The notes under the pieces: model-generated
Told to the model about the DNA's origin: nothing
What the model saw: only the letters and a program-made list of their open reading frames with translations
Database searches by the model: none
Position numbers and translations under genes: made by a program
Shown: positions 18,593 through 27,724 of the stretch, piece by piece
Position numbering within the stretch: the first letter of the stretch is position 1
Layout: every line of letters begins with the position of its first letter
Assembly (NCBI GenBank): GCA_963843595.1
Contig: CAWJLG010000014.1
Span: forward strand, 62,001 to 126,000
DNA length: 64,000 nucleotides
Reading direction: 5' to 3'
DNA from: CAIWHR01 sp963843595
Lineage (GTDB): Bacteria > Pseudomonadota > Gammaproteobacteria > Burkholderiales > Casimicrobiaceae

Positions 18593-18898
18593 ATGACCCC
18601 CGAACGTTCCCCCATCGACGTCCGTCACAACCCGGCCGCATCACGCTTCGAGGCGACCGTCGATGGCCTGTTGTGTCGCGCCAACTACCATCTCGTCGAC
18701 GGCGTGTTGAGGATGCACCACACCGAGGTGCCGGCGGCACTCGAGGGCCGTGGCATCGCCGCTGCGCTGGTCAAGGCCGCATTCGCCCATGCCGCGGCGA
18801 ACGGGCTCAAGGTCGAGCCCTGGTGCTCGTACGTTCGCACCTACATGAAGCGTCATCCGGAGACGCACGCGCTGCTGCCGGAACGATTCGCGCTCTGA
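18593..18898 (+). CDS. small GNAT-like N-acetyltransferase (YidJ/PF14542 type)
   Basis: The 101-residue protein is a minimal GNAT fold. It has the strand NPAASRFEATVDG, the motif HHTEVPAALEGRGIAAALVKAAF (the acetyl-CoA pyrophosphate-binding turn GRGIAAAL), and the family signature EPWCSYVRTYMKRHPE. This class lacks a typical substrate domain and its targets are not known. A TAACAT at about 18553 may be the -10 element. It lies 71 bases after the dioxygenase gene on the same strand. Confidence 0.85.
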   Translation: MTPERSPIDVRHNPAASRFEATVDGLLCRANYHLVDGVLRMHHTEVPAALEGRGIAAALVKAAFAHAAANGLKVEPWCSYVRTYMKRHPETHALLPERFAL

Positions 18899-19130
18899 CC
18901 GGTCGCCCCGCGTTCGCTTCCGACGCGTGCCGACGCGGACGCATCGTTGCCGGCGTGGGCACCCAGTCTTCGCCGCATCGAAATCCACCCGCGCGAAGCC
19001 GAGCGACCCGAACTGCGTGGTCACGGCGATCCGAAAAAGTGAACCTGCGCGGCAATTCAGCGGTCAACATGGCCTGCGCGACGAATCCGCGACCGCAGTC
19101 TCCCTCAATTCGACCGAAATGGAGCATTCG

Positions 19131-19541
19131 ATGCAGACGAAGATTCTCGTCGGCGCGCTGCTGGCCGGCATCATGGCAACCGTCCCCGCATTCGCCCAGA
19201 CCCCGGCGCCGTCGCCGGTGACACCGCCCGCCGCTCCGGCCACGACGAATACCGCCCCCGCGACGACCGGTTCCCCCGCTGCGGAGCCAGCCCGCCGCAA
19301 AGGCAGCGAAGGCGCCAAGAGCGAAGAAAAGCGGGCAATGTCGCTGCTGACGTTCGAGGAGCGCAAAGAGCACCGCGCGAAGATGGTCAGCTTCAAGACC
19401 GTCGCCGAATGCAAGTCCTACATCGACGCGTTCTGGCAAGACATCGACAAGCGCGCCAAGGAGAAGAACGTGACCGGCCCCTTCGTCGGGCCGCATGCGG
19501 ACACCTGCGACCAGATGAAGGCCCGCGGTCAGATCAAGTGA
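19131..19541 (+). CDS. small exported protein, paralogue of the next gene
   Basis: The 136-residue protein has a signal peptide (MQTKILVGALLAGIMATVPAFA), a Pro/Thr/Ala-rich linker (about residues 24-60) and a charged C-terminal domain: LTFEERKEHRAKMVSFKTVAEC, then YIDAFWQDIDKRAKEKNVTG and HADTCDQMKARGQIK. The two cysteines of this domain are matched in the neighbouring protein, whose last 60 residues align with it without gaps apart from the extreme end. I know no function for this domain. A GGAG precedes the ATG. It is probably periplasmic. Confidence 0.75.
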   Translation: MQTKILVGALLAGIMATVPAFAQTPAPSPVTPPAAPATTNTAPATTGSPAAEPARRKGSEGAKSEEKRAMSLLTFEERKEHRAKMVSFKTVAECKSYIDAFWQDIDKRAKEKNVTGPFVGPHADTCDQMKARGQIK

Positions 19542-19553
19542 CGTATCCGCGGT

Positions 19554-19575
19554 GCGCGTGCCTCGTTGCACGCGC
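19554..19575 (+). terminator. perfect hairpin after the small exported protein gene
   Basis: GCGCGTGC (19554-19561) and GCACGCGC (19568-19575) form an eight-pair stem with a six-base loop, starting 13 bases after the stop codon. No T-tract follows, so it may end or stabilise the transcript rather than be a classical intrinsic terminator. Confidence 0.4.
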
Positions 19576-19649
19576 AACGACATTTCGAGCATGAACGTTG
19601 CCGTCGCAACAGATCGTTACACACTCGTCGCGCGCGGCCGAGGGCCGCT

Positions 19650-19663
19650 TTGATCGAGGTCAA
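19650..19663. promoter_or_regulatory. FNR/ANR/DNR-type box
   Basis: TTGATCGAGGTCAA matches the FNR/ANR consensus TTGAT-N4-ATCAA at nine of ten positions. Its centre is about 112 bases before the ATG of the Gly-rich exported protein. A TCTAAT at 19696-19701 could be the -10 element, which would put the box centre near -51. It shares the form TTGAT-N4-GTCAA with the boxes at 24191 and 49359. Confidence 0.6.
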
Positions 19664-19768
19664 TCCGCGCGATGGCCGTCGCGGTCGCGCCGCGCTCTAA
19701 TGAGTACGAATCGAAGCAACGATTCGCAGCTCGGGCAGATGCCCGGAACGATTTCGACGGAGACGACC

Positions 19769-20278
19769 ATGAAGAGATTCACGCTGGTAACCACCCTCAT
19801 CGCAACCGCGATCGGGGCAACGCTCGCCTTTGCCGACCCGGTGACGCCGGGCAGCGGTGCCGGACCCTGCGGCATGGGCATGGGCCCGGGCGGCGGCTAT
19901 GGTGCAGGCGCCGGCTGCGGTGCCGGACCCGGTCCGGGTGCAGGGGGCTGCGGCATGGGCCCGGGGGCCGGCTACGGGGCGGGACAAGGCTGCGGCGCGG
20001 GTCCGGGTAGCGGACGCGGTCCGGGTCATGGCCCCGGTTACGGGCACGGCATGGGATACGGCCCCGGCGGTGGCGACCCGTTGATGACCCCCGAAGAGCG
20101 CACCGAGCACATGTCGAAGATGCAAAGCCTGAAGTCGGTCGACGAGTGCAACGCGTATGTCGCCGAATTCCGCAACCAGATGGAAGCGCGCGCAAAGGAA
20201 CGCGGGCTCACCGCCCCGCCGCCCGGCCCGCGCGGCGACGTGTGCGAGCGGATGAAGGCGCACGGTCGCTTCGGTTGA
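19769..20278 (+). CDS. Gly/Met/Cys-rich small exported protein
   Basis: The 169-residue protein has a signal peptide (MKRFTLVTTLIATAIGATLAFA). A repetitive Gly-rich region of about 80 residues follows, built from units such as GPCGMGMGPGGGYGAG and GAGCGAGPGPGAGG with regularly placed Cys and Met. The C-terminal domain (MTPEERTEHMSKMQSLKSVDEC, then YVAEFRNQMEARAKERGL and RGDVCERMKAHGRFG) is homologous to that of the preceding gene. The Cys/Met repeats could bind metal such as copper, which is a guess from composition. An FNR-type box lies upstream, so induction under low oxygen is likely. Confidence 0.75.
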   Translation: MKRFTLVTTLIATAIGATLAFADPVTPGSGAGPCGMGMGPGGGYGAGAGCGAGPGPGAGGCGMGPGAGYGAGQGCGAGPGSGRGPGHGPGYGHGMGYGPGGGDPLMTPEERTEHMSKMQSLKSVDECNAYVAEFRNQMEARAKERGLTAPPPGPRGDVCERMKAHGRFG

Positions 20279-20317
20279 GCAAGGCCGCACAAGGCGAGGC
20301 CGGCTGCGTCGGCACGA

Positions 20318-23300
20318 TCAACGTGCCGGCGCATCCTCGGCGAGCGAGAGTAGCGCCGCATTGCCTCCCGCAGCGGCGGTGTTGATCGTCACGGTCCGCT
20401 CGCCGACGAGTCGCAGCCAGTCGTAGCCCCCGTCCACGCCCGGCGTGACGACGGGCACGATCGGTCCCTCGCGCGCGGCGAGGGCGGTGCGAACGGCTCG
20501 CGCGTGCGCCGGCGCCATATCGAGCAACACGGCGTCGATCGGCGGCGCGCCGACCGCCAGCGCAGCGTCGTAGCCGTCGCCTTCGGCAAGGACGCATCGC
20601 GACTCCCCGACGGCCGCTCGCAGGGCCTTCCCCAGCGCCGACGACGGCAAGACCAGGCGGTTTCCCGTCGCGACGGCCGCGATCGCCTGCGCGAGCAGCC
20701 CCCGCGCGTTCGCCGCGATGCACGCCACGCTTCCGCGAGCGGTCACTTCGAGCGTGTTGGATTCGCCGGTCGGCCCCGGCAACGTGATCCGCGCCGGTAC
20801 GATTCCGAGTCCGAGTCGCGCCCGCGCGAGCATCGCGTCGAGATCGCGACGGTCCATCGCCGACAGCCCGGTCGCGGCGCCGAGCACGCGGGCGATGGCG
20901 TTGAGGCCGGCGGCAAGATCGTCCGGCGACTGCCCCGGCGCCCACCCGGGCTCCCTCCGCAGGGGCGTCGTGTCGCCGCCGACGGCAGCGACGAGCCGCC
21001 GCAGATACAGCGGGCCGCCCGCTTTCGGTCCCGTGCCCGAGAGCCCGCAGCCGCCGAACGGCTGCACCCCCACGACCGCACCGACGATGTTGCGGTTGAC
21101 GTAGACGTTGCCCGCCCGCACGCGTGCGAGGACGAGGTCGGCCGTCTCGTCGATGCGGGTGTGGATGCCGTGCGTCAATCCGTAGCCCAGCGCGTTGATC
21201 CGCGCGACCAGCGCGGGAAGCTCGTCGGGCCGCCAGCGCACGACGTGCAGAACCGGACCGAACACCTCGCGTTCGAGCCGGGCGATGTTCCCGGCATCCC
21301 CCATGTCGATCAGCGTCGGCGCGACGAACGTGCCGCGCGCGCATTCGTCGGTCAGCGGCACTTCGACGACGCGGCAGCCGGCGGCCGAGAGATGTGCGAC
21401 GTGCGCGACCAGTGCCGCGCGCGCCTCCTCGTCGATCACCGGACCGACGTCGGTGGCGAGACGCCGCGGGTCGCCGATCGCGAGCTCGCGCAGTGCCCCC
21501 TCGAGCATCGTCAGCATCGGATCGGCGATGTCGTCCTGCAGGCACAGGATCCGCAACGCCGAGCAGCGCTGGCCCGCGCTGTCGAATGCCGAGGTCAGTG
21601 CGTCGGCGACGACCTGCTCGGCCAGTGCCGAACTGTCGACGATCATCGCGTTCTGTCCTCCGGTCTCGGCGATCAGCACCGGATCGTCGTCGCGCGCGGC
21701 GAGCACGCGATGGATGCGCCGGGCGACCTCGGTGGAGCCCGTGAACAGCACACCGGCGATGCGCGGGTCGGCGACGAGCGCCGCCCCGACCGTTTCGCCA
21801 CGCCCGGGCAGCAGTTGCAGCGCCGTCGTCGGCACACCGGCGCGGTGGAAGAGGCGTACCGCCTCGTGCGCGATCAGCGGCGTCTGCTCGGCGGGCTTCG
21901 CGATTACGGGATTGCCGGCCGCCAGCGCCGCCGCGACCTGGCCGGCGAAGATCGCGAGCGGAAAGTTCCACGGCGCGATGGCGGCCACCGGACCGATCGC
22001 CGCGATCGCGGGCGTGCCGGGATCGCCGCGGATCTGCGCGGCGTAGTAACGGCAGAAATCGACCGCCTCGCGCACCTCGGCGTGCGCATTGGCCAGCGTC
22101 TTGCCGGCTTCGCGCACGGCGAGCGCGCAGAACGTCGCGCGCTCCGCCTCGAGGAGATCGGCTGCGCGTTCGAGACAGCCGGCACGCTCGGCAGCGCGGG
22201 TCGCCGACCACGCGCCGCCGACATCGACCGCCGCGGCAACGGCACGCGTGACGTCCTCCGCGGTCGCCTCGACGACGGTGCCGACGACCTCTCCACGATC
22301 GGCCGGATTGCGAATCTCGACCGGCGCCGCGAACGATTGCCGGGCGAACGCGACCAGCGGCGTCGCGGCGTACCGCTCCGGCGTCGCCGCGAGCGCGGCC
22401 GCCAGCGGCGCGAGCACCGCGTCGTCAGAAAGATCGAGGCCCTGCGCGTTGCGCCGCCCGGGCAGCAGCATCGACGGCAGCGGGATGCTCGCGTGCGGCG
22501 CGCCCCCCGTTTCCAGCGCAACGGCGACAGGGTCTGCGACCAGCGCTGCGATGCTGACGTCCGGGTCGACGATGCGGTTCACGAACGACGAATTGGCGCC
22601 GTTCTCGAGCAGCCGCCGGACGAGGTACGCGAGGAGCGTCTCGTGCGAGCCGACCGGCGCGTAGATGCGGCATGGCCGATCGAGATTTGCGGGGCCGACG
22701 ACGTGATCGTAGACGCTCTCGCCCATGCCGTGCAGGCACTGGAATTCGTACTGCGCGGCGCCGGCGAGCGTGTGAATCGCCGCGATGGTGAACGCGTTGT
22801 GGCTCGCGAACTGCGGATAGATGGCGTCGGGCGCGGCGAGCATCGCCTTCGCGCACGCGAGGTAGGAAACGTCCGTGTGCACCTTGCGCGTGAAGACCGG
22901 ATAGCCGGCCAGGCCGTCGACCTGCGCGCGCTTGATTTCGGTGTCCCAGTACGCGCCCTTGACGAGCCGGATCATCAGCCGTCGCCGGTGTCGTCGTGCC
23001 AGCGCGACGATCCAGTCGATCGCCGGGCGCGCGCGTTTCTGATACGCCTGGACGACGAACCCCAGCCCCTGCCACGGCTTGAGCATCGATTCCGCGAGGA
23101 CCTCCGCGACGAGATCGAGCGAGAGATCGAAGCGGTCGGCTTCTTCGGCGTCGATGTTGAGGCCGATGTCGTAATGGCAGGCGAGTTTGGCAAGCTCCGC
23201 GACGCGCGGCAGAAGCTCGGCGTGAACGCGCTCGCGCTGGGCGCGAGAAAAGCGCGGATGCAGTGCCGAGAGCTTGACCGAGATCCCGGGGCCCGCGATC

Positions 23301-24040
23301 GGACCCGCTCCCTTCGCCGCGCGTCCGATGGCGTGGATCGCATCCTCGTAGGCGGCGTAGTAGCGCGTCGCATCGGACGCGGTGAGCGCCGCCTCGCCCA
23401 GCATGTCGAACGAGTACGTATAGCCACGCGCCTCGCGCACGCGCGCGTTGTCGAGCGCTTCCGCGATCGTGCGCCCGGTGACGAACTGGCGGCCGAGGAG
23501 CCACATCGCGAGATCCACCGCCTTCCGGATCAGCGGCTCGCCGCCCTTGCGCAGCAGCGAGGCGAGTGCATCCGCGAGCTGGCCCTCGCTGCGCGACGCC
23601 ACGAGCCTGCCGGTGACGACCAGCCCCCACGCGGCGGCGTTGACGAACAGCGACGGAGAGGCGCCTGCGTGCGCGAGCCAGTCGCCGCGACCGATCTTGT
23701 CGCGAATGAGGCGGTCGCGCGTCGCCGCGTCCGGGATCCGCAGCAACGCCTCGGCAAGGCACATCAACGCGATGCCCTCGCGGCTTTCGAGCGAGAACTC
23801 GAGCATCAGCGCATCCACGCCACCCGCCTGCGAGCGCTCGGCACGCACCGCCGCGGCGAGCCTTGTCGCGAGGACCTGCGTTGCCTCGAGGGCCGCAGGA
23901 TCGAAGCGGGCCTCGGTGACGAGGGCACGGACGGCTTCGGCTTCGTCCGTGCGAACGGCCCGGGCGATGCGGTCGCGCAGCGGGTCGAGCGGCTCGTCGG
24001 ATCGGGACGGCCGAAGCGCGAAATCGAATCCGGTGGTCAT
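20318..24040 (-). CDS. putA: bifunctional proline dehydrogenase / pyrroline-5-carboxylate dehydrogenase PutA
   Basis: The 1240-residue enzyme oxidises proline to glutamate in two steps. The FAD-dependent PRODH barrel (about residues 150-450) has RLVKGAYWDTEIKRAQ and YEFQCLHGMGE. The NAD-dependent P5C dehydrogenase (about 520-980) has FTGSTEVARRIH, AETGGQNAMIVD with the general base Glu, and DSAGQRCSALR with the catalytic Cys. A further C-terminal ALDH-like domain (about 1010-1240) completes it. The N-terminus MTTGFDFALRPSRSDEPL lacks the ribbon-helix-helix domain of E. coli PutA (1320 residues), so it should not repress its own gene. It is divergent from the Lon-like gene across 249 bases. 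Confidence 0.95.
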   Translation of the reverse strand: MTTGFDFALRPSRSDEPLDPLRDRIARAVRTDEAEAVRALVTEARFDPAALEATQVLATRLAAAVRAERSQAGGVDALMLEFSLESREGIALMCLAEALLRIPDAATRDRLIRDKIGRGDWLAHAGASPSLFVNAAAWGLVVTGRLVASRSEGQLADALASLLRKGGEPLIRKAVDLAMWLLGRQFVTGRTIAEALDNARVREARGYTYSFDMLGEAALTASDATRYYAAYEDAIHAIGRAAKGAGPIAGPGISVKLSALHPRFSRAQRERVHAELLPRVAELAKLACHYDIGLNIDAEEADRFDLSLDLVAEVLAESMLKPWQGLGFVVQAYQKRARPAIDWIVALARRHRRRLMIRLVKGAYWDTEIKRAQVDGLAGYPVFTRKVHTDVSYLACAKAMLAAPDAIYPQFASHNAFTIAAIHTLAGAAQYEFQCLHGMGESVYDHVVGPANLDRPCRIYAPVGSHETLLAYLVRRLLENGANSSFVNRIVDPDVSIAALVADPVAVALETGGAPHASIPLPSMLLPGRRNAQGLDLSDDAVLAPLAAALAATPERYAATPLVAFARQSFAAPVEIRNPADRGEVVGTVVEATAEDVTRAVAAAVDVGGAWSATRAAERAGCLERAADLLEAERATFCALAVREAGKTLANAHAEVREAVDFCRYYAAQIRGDPGTPAIAAIGPVAAIAPWNFPLAIFAGQVAAALAAGNPVIAKPAEQTPLIAHEAVRLFHRAGVPTTALQLLPGRGETVGAALVADPRIAGVLFTGSTEVARRIHRVLAARDDDPVLIAETGGQNAMIVDSSALAEQVVADALTSAFDSAGQRCSALRILCLQDDIADPMLTMLEGALRELAIGDPRRLATDVGPVIDEEARAALVAHVAHLSAAGCRVVEVPLTDECARGTFVAPTLIDMGDAGNIARLEREVFGPVLHVVRWRPDELPALVARINALGYGLTHGIHTRIDETADLVLARVRAGNVYVNRNIVGAVVGVQPFGGCGLSGTGPKAGGPLYLRRLVAAVGGDTTPLRREPGWAPGQSPDDLAAGLNAIARVLGAATGLSAMDRRDLDAMLARARLGLGIVPARITLPGPTGESNTLEVTARGSVACIAANARGLLAQAIAAVATGNRLVLPSSALGKALRAAVGESRCVLAEGDGYDAALAVGAPPIDAVLLDMAPAHARAVRTALAAREGPIVPVVTPGVDGGYDWLRLVGERTVTINTAAAGGNAALLSLAEDAPAR

Positions 24041-24190
24041 GGCGGGGATGCGGCGACCGGGAAGCGGAGCGAACCGGCGGGTGGGCCCTCCGGCGCATTC
24101 GCGGCACTGGTGACGCCGGAGAACGAGGCGCATTCTAGCGCGCCCGCCCGATCGCTGTCGCCTGCGACGCAGCGCGAAATCCGCCTGCGC

Positions 24191-24204
24191 TTGATTGCAG
24201 TCAA
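24191..24204. promoter_or_regulatory. FNR/ANR/DNR-type box before the Lon/Usp/GroEL cluster
   Basis: TTGATTGCAGTCAA matches TTGAT-N4-ATCAA at nine of ten positions. It lies in the 249-base divergent region between putA and the Lon-like gene, 85 bases before the GTG start of the latter and about 150 bases from the putA start. It could act on either gene, and the distance favours the Lon-like gene. I could not place a convincing -10 hexamer at the expected spacing. Confidence 0.6.
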
Positions 24205-24289
24205 CACGCCGTCGTCCCCTGCGTCGCAGACTGATCCGACCTCGACGCGGAGCACTGCCCGCAGTGCACGCAACCATGGGGAGATTGAC

Positions 24290-26764
24290 GTGGCGGATGG
24301 AGATACGAAGCTCGAAGTCGCGGGTCCGATCGGTCGTCTGGGCCCGGACCGGCTGGCACGCCTCTGTGCGATCGATACGCTCCCGTTTGCCACCACGGAC
24401 CAGCTCGACGACGGCGACGACATCGTCGGTCAGCCGCGGGCGGTCGATGCAATCGGCTTCGGCATCGGCATTCGCGAGGATGGCTACAACCTGTTCGCGA
24501 TGGGCGCCGAAGGGGTCGGCAGGCGGACGATTGCGAAGCGCTTCCTCGACCATGCGGCGGTTTCCCGTCCGGTCCCGTCCGACTGGTGCTACGTGTTCAA
24601 TTTCCGTACGCCGCATCGGCCGCGCGCGATCGCGTTGCCGTCCGGGCGCGGCTCCGCGTTCAAGCACGACATGGAGCGGCTCGTCGAGGACCTGTCCGCC
24701 GGCATCCCGGCCGCATTCGAGGCCGACGAATACCGTACCCACAAACAGGAGATCGAGAGCGAGCTGTCCGAACGACAGGAGCACGCGATCCAGGAAGTCG
24801 GCGAGCATGCGGGGCAGCAGAAGATCGGGTTGCTGCGCACACCCGGCGGATTCGGCTTCGCCCCGCTTCAGGGCGATGAAGTCATGCCCACGGAGAAATT
24901 CCAGGAGCTCCCGGAGGAGGAACGCAAGCGTATCGAAGCGGCAATCGCGGCGCTGCAGAACGAGCTCGAGCGCGTCATCCAGAAACTGCCGAAGTGGCGG
25001 CGCGAGGCGCAGCACAAGCTGCGCGAACTCGATCGGCAGGTGACGCGCGGCGCGATCAACAGCCTGATCGAGGAGATCAAGTCGGCGTACCAGGCGTTGC
25101 CGGCAATCCAGCAGTATCTCGGCGAAGTGCAGGAAGACGTCCTCGACCACGCGCAATTCTTCATGCAGCCGAAGGACGGCGAAGGCGTCGGCCCGCTCGG
25201 GCTCCTTCTGGGGCGACCCGAGGCGGGCGAATCGGCGCTGCGCCGCTACCACGTCAACCTCCTGGTCGACCACGGCGCAGGCACGGGCGCGCCGATCGTC
25301 TACGAGGACAACCCGAACCACGACAATCTGGTCGGACGCATCGAGCACGTGTCGCACATGGGTGCGCTCACGACCGACTTCACGCTGATCAAGTCGGGCG
25401 CGCTGCATCGCGCCAACGGCGGCTACCTGATTCTCGACGCGCAGAAGCTGCTCACGCAGCCGTTCGCCTGGGATGCGCTCAAGCGCGCGTTGCGGTCGCG
25501 TGAAATCCACACCGAGCCGCTCGGTCAGGCGCTGGGCCTGTTCAGCACCCAATCGCTGGAACCCGAGCCGATTCCGATGGACCTCAAGGTCGTCCTCGTC
25601 GGGCAGCGCGAGATCTATTACCTGCTCCACAGGTACGACCCGGAGTTCGCCAAGCTGTTCAAGGTCGCCGTCGATTTCGACGACGACATGGAGCGCACCG
25701 CCGACTCGGAGCTGGCTTTTGCGCGGCTGATCGCGCGCATGGCCCGCAGGAACAAACTACGCCCGCTGGAGCGCGCCGCCGTGGGACGCGTGATCGAGCA
25801 GGCGTCGCGGGCGTGCGGCAACGCGGAGCGGCTTTCCGTCGAGATGGGCCCGCTTCTTTCGCTGCTGCAGGAAACGAACTACTGGACGGGCACCCACCAC
25901 CGTGACGTCGCGACGGCCGAAGACGTGCAGCAGGCGCTCGATGCCCAGTTGCGGCGGGCCGATCGGGTGCCGGTCCGCGTGCGCGACGAGATGCTGCGCG
26001 GCCGGCTGCTGGTGGCGACCGACGGCGAACGCAGCGGCCAGGTCAACGGCCTTTCGGTCGCCGAACTCGGCGGAATCCGCATCGGCATTCCCGTCCGTAT
26101 CACCGCGCGCGTCCGGCTGGGAAGCGGCAGCGTCGTGGACATCGAGCGCGAATCGCAGCTTGGCGGCCCGATTCACTCCAAGGGCGTGCTGATTCTCGCC
26201 GGCTACCTGACCGCACACTACGCGTCCAACAAGCCGCTTTCGCTCACGGCAACGCTCGTCTTCGAGCAGACGTACGGAACCGTCGAGGGCGACAGTGCGT
26301 CGCTGGCCGAGCTCTACGCGCTGCTCTCCGCGCTCGCCGACGCGCCGCTGCGGCAGTCGATCGCGATCACGGGATCGGTGAACCAGCACGGAGACGTGCA
26401 AGCGATCGGCGCCGTCAACGAGAAGATCGAGGGCTTTTTCGACCTCTGCAAGATGCGCGGACTGACCGGCGAGCAGGGCGTGATCATCCCGTCGGCCAAC
26501 GTCAGCCAGCTGATGCTGCGTCGCGACATCATCGACGCGGTGGCGGCGGGCCGGTTCTCGGTTCACGCCGTGCAGTCGGTGGACCAGGGACTGGAAGTCC
26601 TCGCCGGCGTGACGGCGGGAAGCCGCGACGCGCTCGGCCGGTTCCCGTCCGGATCGCTGAACGCGCGGATCGATGAGCGGCTCACCGATCTTGCCGAACG
26701 CATCCGGTCCTTTGCGACGCCGTCGCCGCCGCGCCGGAAGCGTCAACGGAACGAGTCGAGATGA
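24290..26764 (+). CDS. Lon-like (S16 family, LonB type) AAA+ protease
   Basis: The 824-residue protein combines an AAA-like region with a C-terminal Lon protease domain. The serine-lysine dyad is intact: Ser669 in EGDSASLAEL and Lys712 in GAVNEKIEG. The ATPase part is unusual. Its P-loop near residues 72-80 reads GAEGVGRRT with Arg for the Walker A Lys, and Walker B reads GGYLILDAQ. A long insertion of about 100 residues with Glu/Arg-rich coiled coil (about 150-250) separates them. It has no N-terminal LAN domain, so it is not LonA; E. coli YcbZ is the closest known type. The GTG at 24290 has GGGGAGA upstream. It overlaps the next gene by ATGA. Confidence 0.88.
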   Translation: MADGDTKLEVAGPIGRLGPDRLARLCAIDTLPFATTDQLDDGDDIVGQPRAVDAIGFGIGIREDGYNLFAMGAEGVGRRTIAKRFLDHAAVSRPVPSDWCYVFNFRTPHRPRAIALPSGRGSAFKHDMERLVEDLSAGIPAAFEADEYRTHKQEIESELSERQEHAIQEVGEHAGQQKIGLLRTPGGFGFAPLQGDEVMPTEKFQELPEEERKRIEAAIAALQNELERVIQKLPKWRREAQHKLRELDRQVTRGAINSLIEEIKSAYQALPAIQQYLGEVQEDVLDHAQFFMQPKDGEGVGPLGLLLGRPEAGESALRRYHVNLLVDHGAGTGAPIVYEDNPNHDNLVGRIEHVSHMGALTTDFTLIKSGALHRANGGYLILDAQKLLTQPFAWDALKRALRSREIHTEPLGQALGLFSTQSLEPEPIPMDLKVVLVGQREIYYLLHRYDPEFAKLFKVAVDFDDDMERTADSELAFARLIARMARRNKLRPLERAAVGRVIEQASRACGNAERLSVEMGPLLSLLQETNYWTGTHHRDVATAEDVQQALDAQLRRADRVPVRVRDEMLRGRLLVATDGERSGQVNGLSVAELGGIRIGIPVRITARVRLGSGSVVDIERESQLGGPIHSKGVLILAGYLTAHYASNKPLSLTATLVFEQTYGTVEGDSASLAELYALLSALADAPLRQSIAITGSVNQHGDVQAIGAVNEKIEGFFDLCKMRGLTGEQGVIIPSANVSQLMLRRDIIDAVAAGRFSVHAVQSVDQGLEVLAGVTAGSRDALGRFPSGSLNARIDERLTDLAERIRSFATPSPPRRKRQRNESR

Positions 26765-27579
26765 GGTTCCGCCGCGTCGTCGTCGCGCTCGGCACGCCGA
26801 ATTCGACGGCGATGACCACCGCGGTCGATCTCGCGCAGGCGCTCGAGGCCGAGCTGCTGGGTCTGTTCGTCGAGGACGTCGAACTGTTCAGTCTCGCCGC
26901 GTTTCCGTTCGCCGGCGAAGTCGGCTTTCCGTCGGCCGTGCGCCGCACTCTCGACGTGGCCGCGATGGAGCGCAGCTTGCGCGCGCAGGCGCTGCGGCTG
27001 CAGCGTGACCTCTCGGCACGCATGGCCAGCCTGCCGATGAAGTGGACGTTCGAGGTCGTGCGCGGCCGCGCCGTCGCCGAGCTCCGCGCGGCCACCGAGG
27101 CGCGCGACCTCCTGATCATTTCGGCCCCTGCGGCGGCGCACGGAACCGGCGGCACGCGCGCGCAGGCCATGCGCGCCTTCGCGGGTCTCGCCGCACCGCT
27201 GCTCCTTGTCGGCGATTCGCCGCGGGGCAGCGCATGGATCGGCATCGTGGCGTCTCCACGCGCCGCTCCGGCCGAGGTCGCGGACGTCATCGCGACGCTC
27301 GCGCCCTACTACGGCCGCGAGGTGCTGTTCATGCTGGTCGACGCCCACCCGCCGCACTGGGAAGCATGGCAACGCGAGATGCGCGGCCTCCTCGCCGGCC
27401 ACGCGATCGGCAGCCGCTTTCGGGCCCTGGCCAGCGTCGACCGGGCCGCCCTCGGCCGCATCCTCGCCGAGGAAAAGCCGCCGCTCGTCGTGGCGCTGGC
27501 GTACGAGGCGGCCTCGCGCGACGCACTGCTCGACGCCCTGCCTTGCCCGCTCCTCGTCCTGCCCGAGCACGCTTCTTGA
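26761..27579 (+). CDS. universal stress protein-like protein coupled to the Lon-like protease
   Basis: The 272-residue protein starts like a Usp domain (RFRRVVVALGTPNSTAMTTAVDLAQALEAELLGLFVED), continues with EVVRGRAVAELRAATEARDLLIISAPA, and has a second, degenerate Usp-like half ending ALPCPLLVLPEH. The ATP-binding glycine motif GxxG-x9-G(S/T) is not recognisable in either half. The ATG at 26761 overlaps the stop of the Lon-like gene (ATGA), so translation is coupled. The pair may act together, with the Usp-like protein as adaptor or regulator of the protease. That is inferred from position only. Confidence 0.75.
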   Translation: MRFRRVVVALGTPNSTAMTTAVDLAQALEAELLGLFVEDVELFSLAAFPFAGEVGFPSAVRRTLDVAAMERSLRAQALRLQRDLSARMASLPMKWTFEVVRGRAVAELRAATEARDLLIISAPAAAHGTGGTRAQAMRAFAGLAAPLLLVGDSPRGSAWIGIVASPRAAPAEVADVIATLAPYYGREVLFMLVDAHPPHWEAWQREMRGLLAGHAIGSRFRALASVDRAALGRILAEEKPPLVVALAYEAASRDALLDALPCPLLVLPEHAS

Positions 27580-27724
27580 TCCGCGTCATCACCCGCGGTT
27601 CGCATTGGCGCTAGACATTCCATTGAGTCGGCGCAAAGCGGGGGGATAGGGCGCAGTCCGTCCCGGCACCTTGCCCGCCCGGCGCCACCCCGTTTCAAAC
27701 GTGTCGGTCGGCAGCGGAGCGCAC

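Noticed and set aside
27576..27589. TTGATCCGCGTCAT before groEL as another FNR-type box
   Set aside because: It overlaps the stop codon of the Usp-like gene and the right half-site GTCAT deviates at two positions, so it may be chance.
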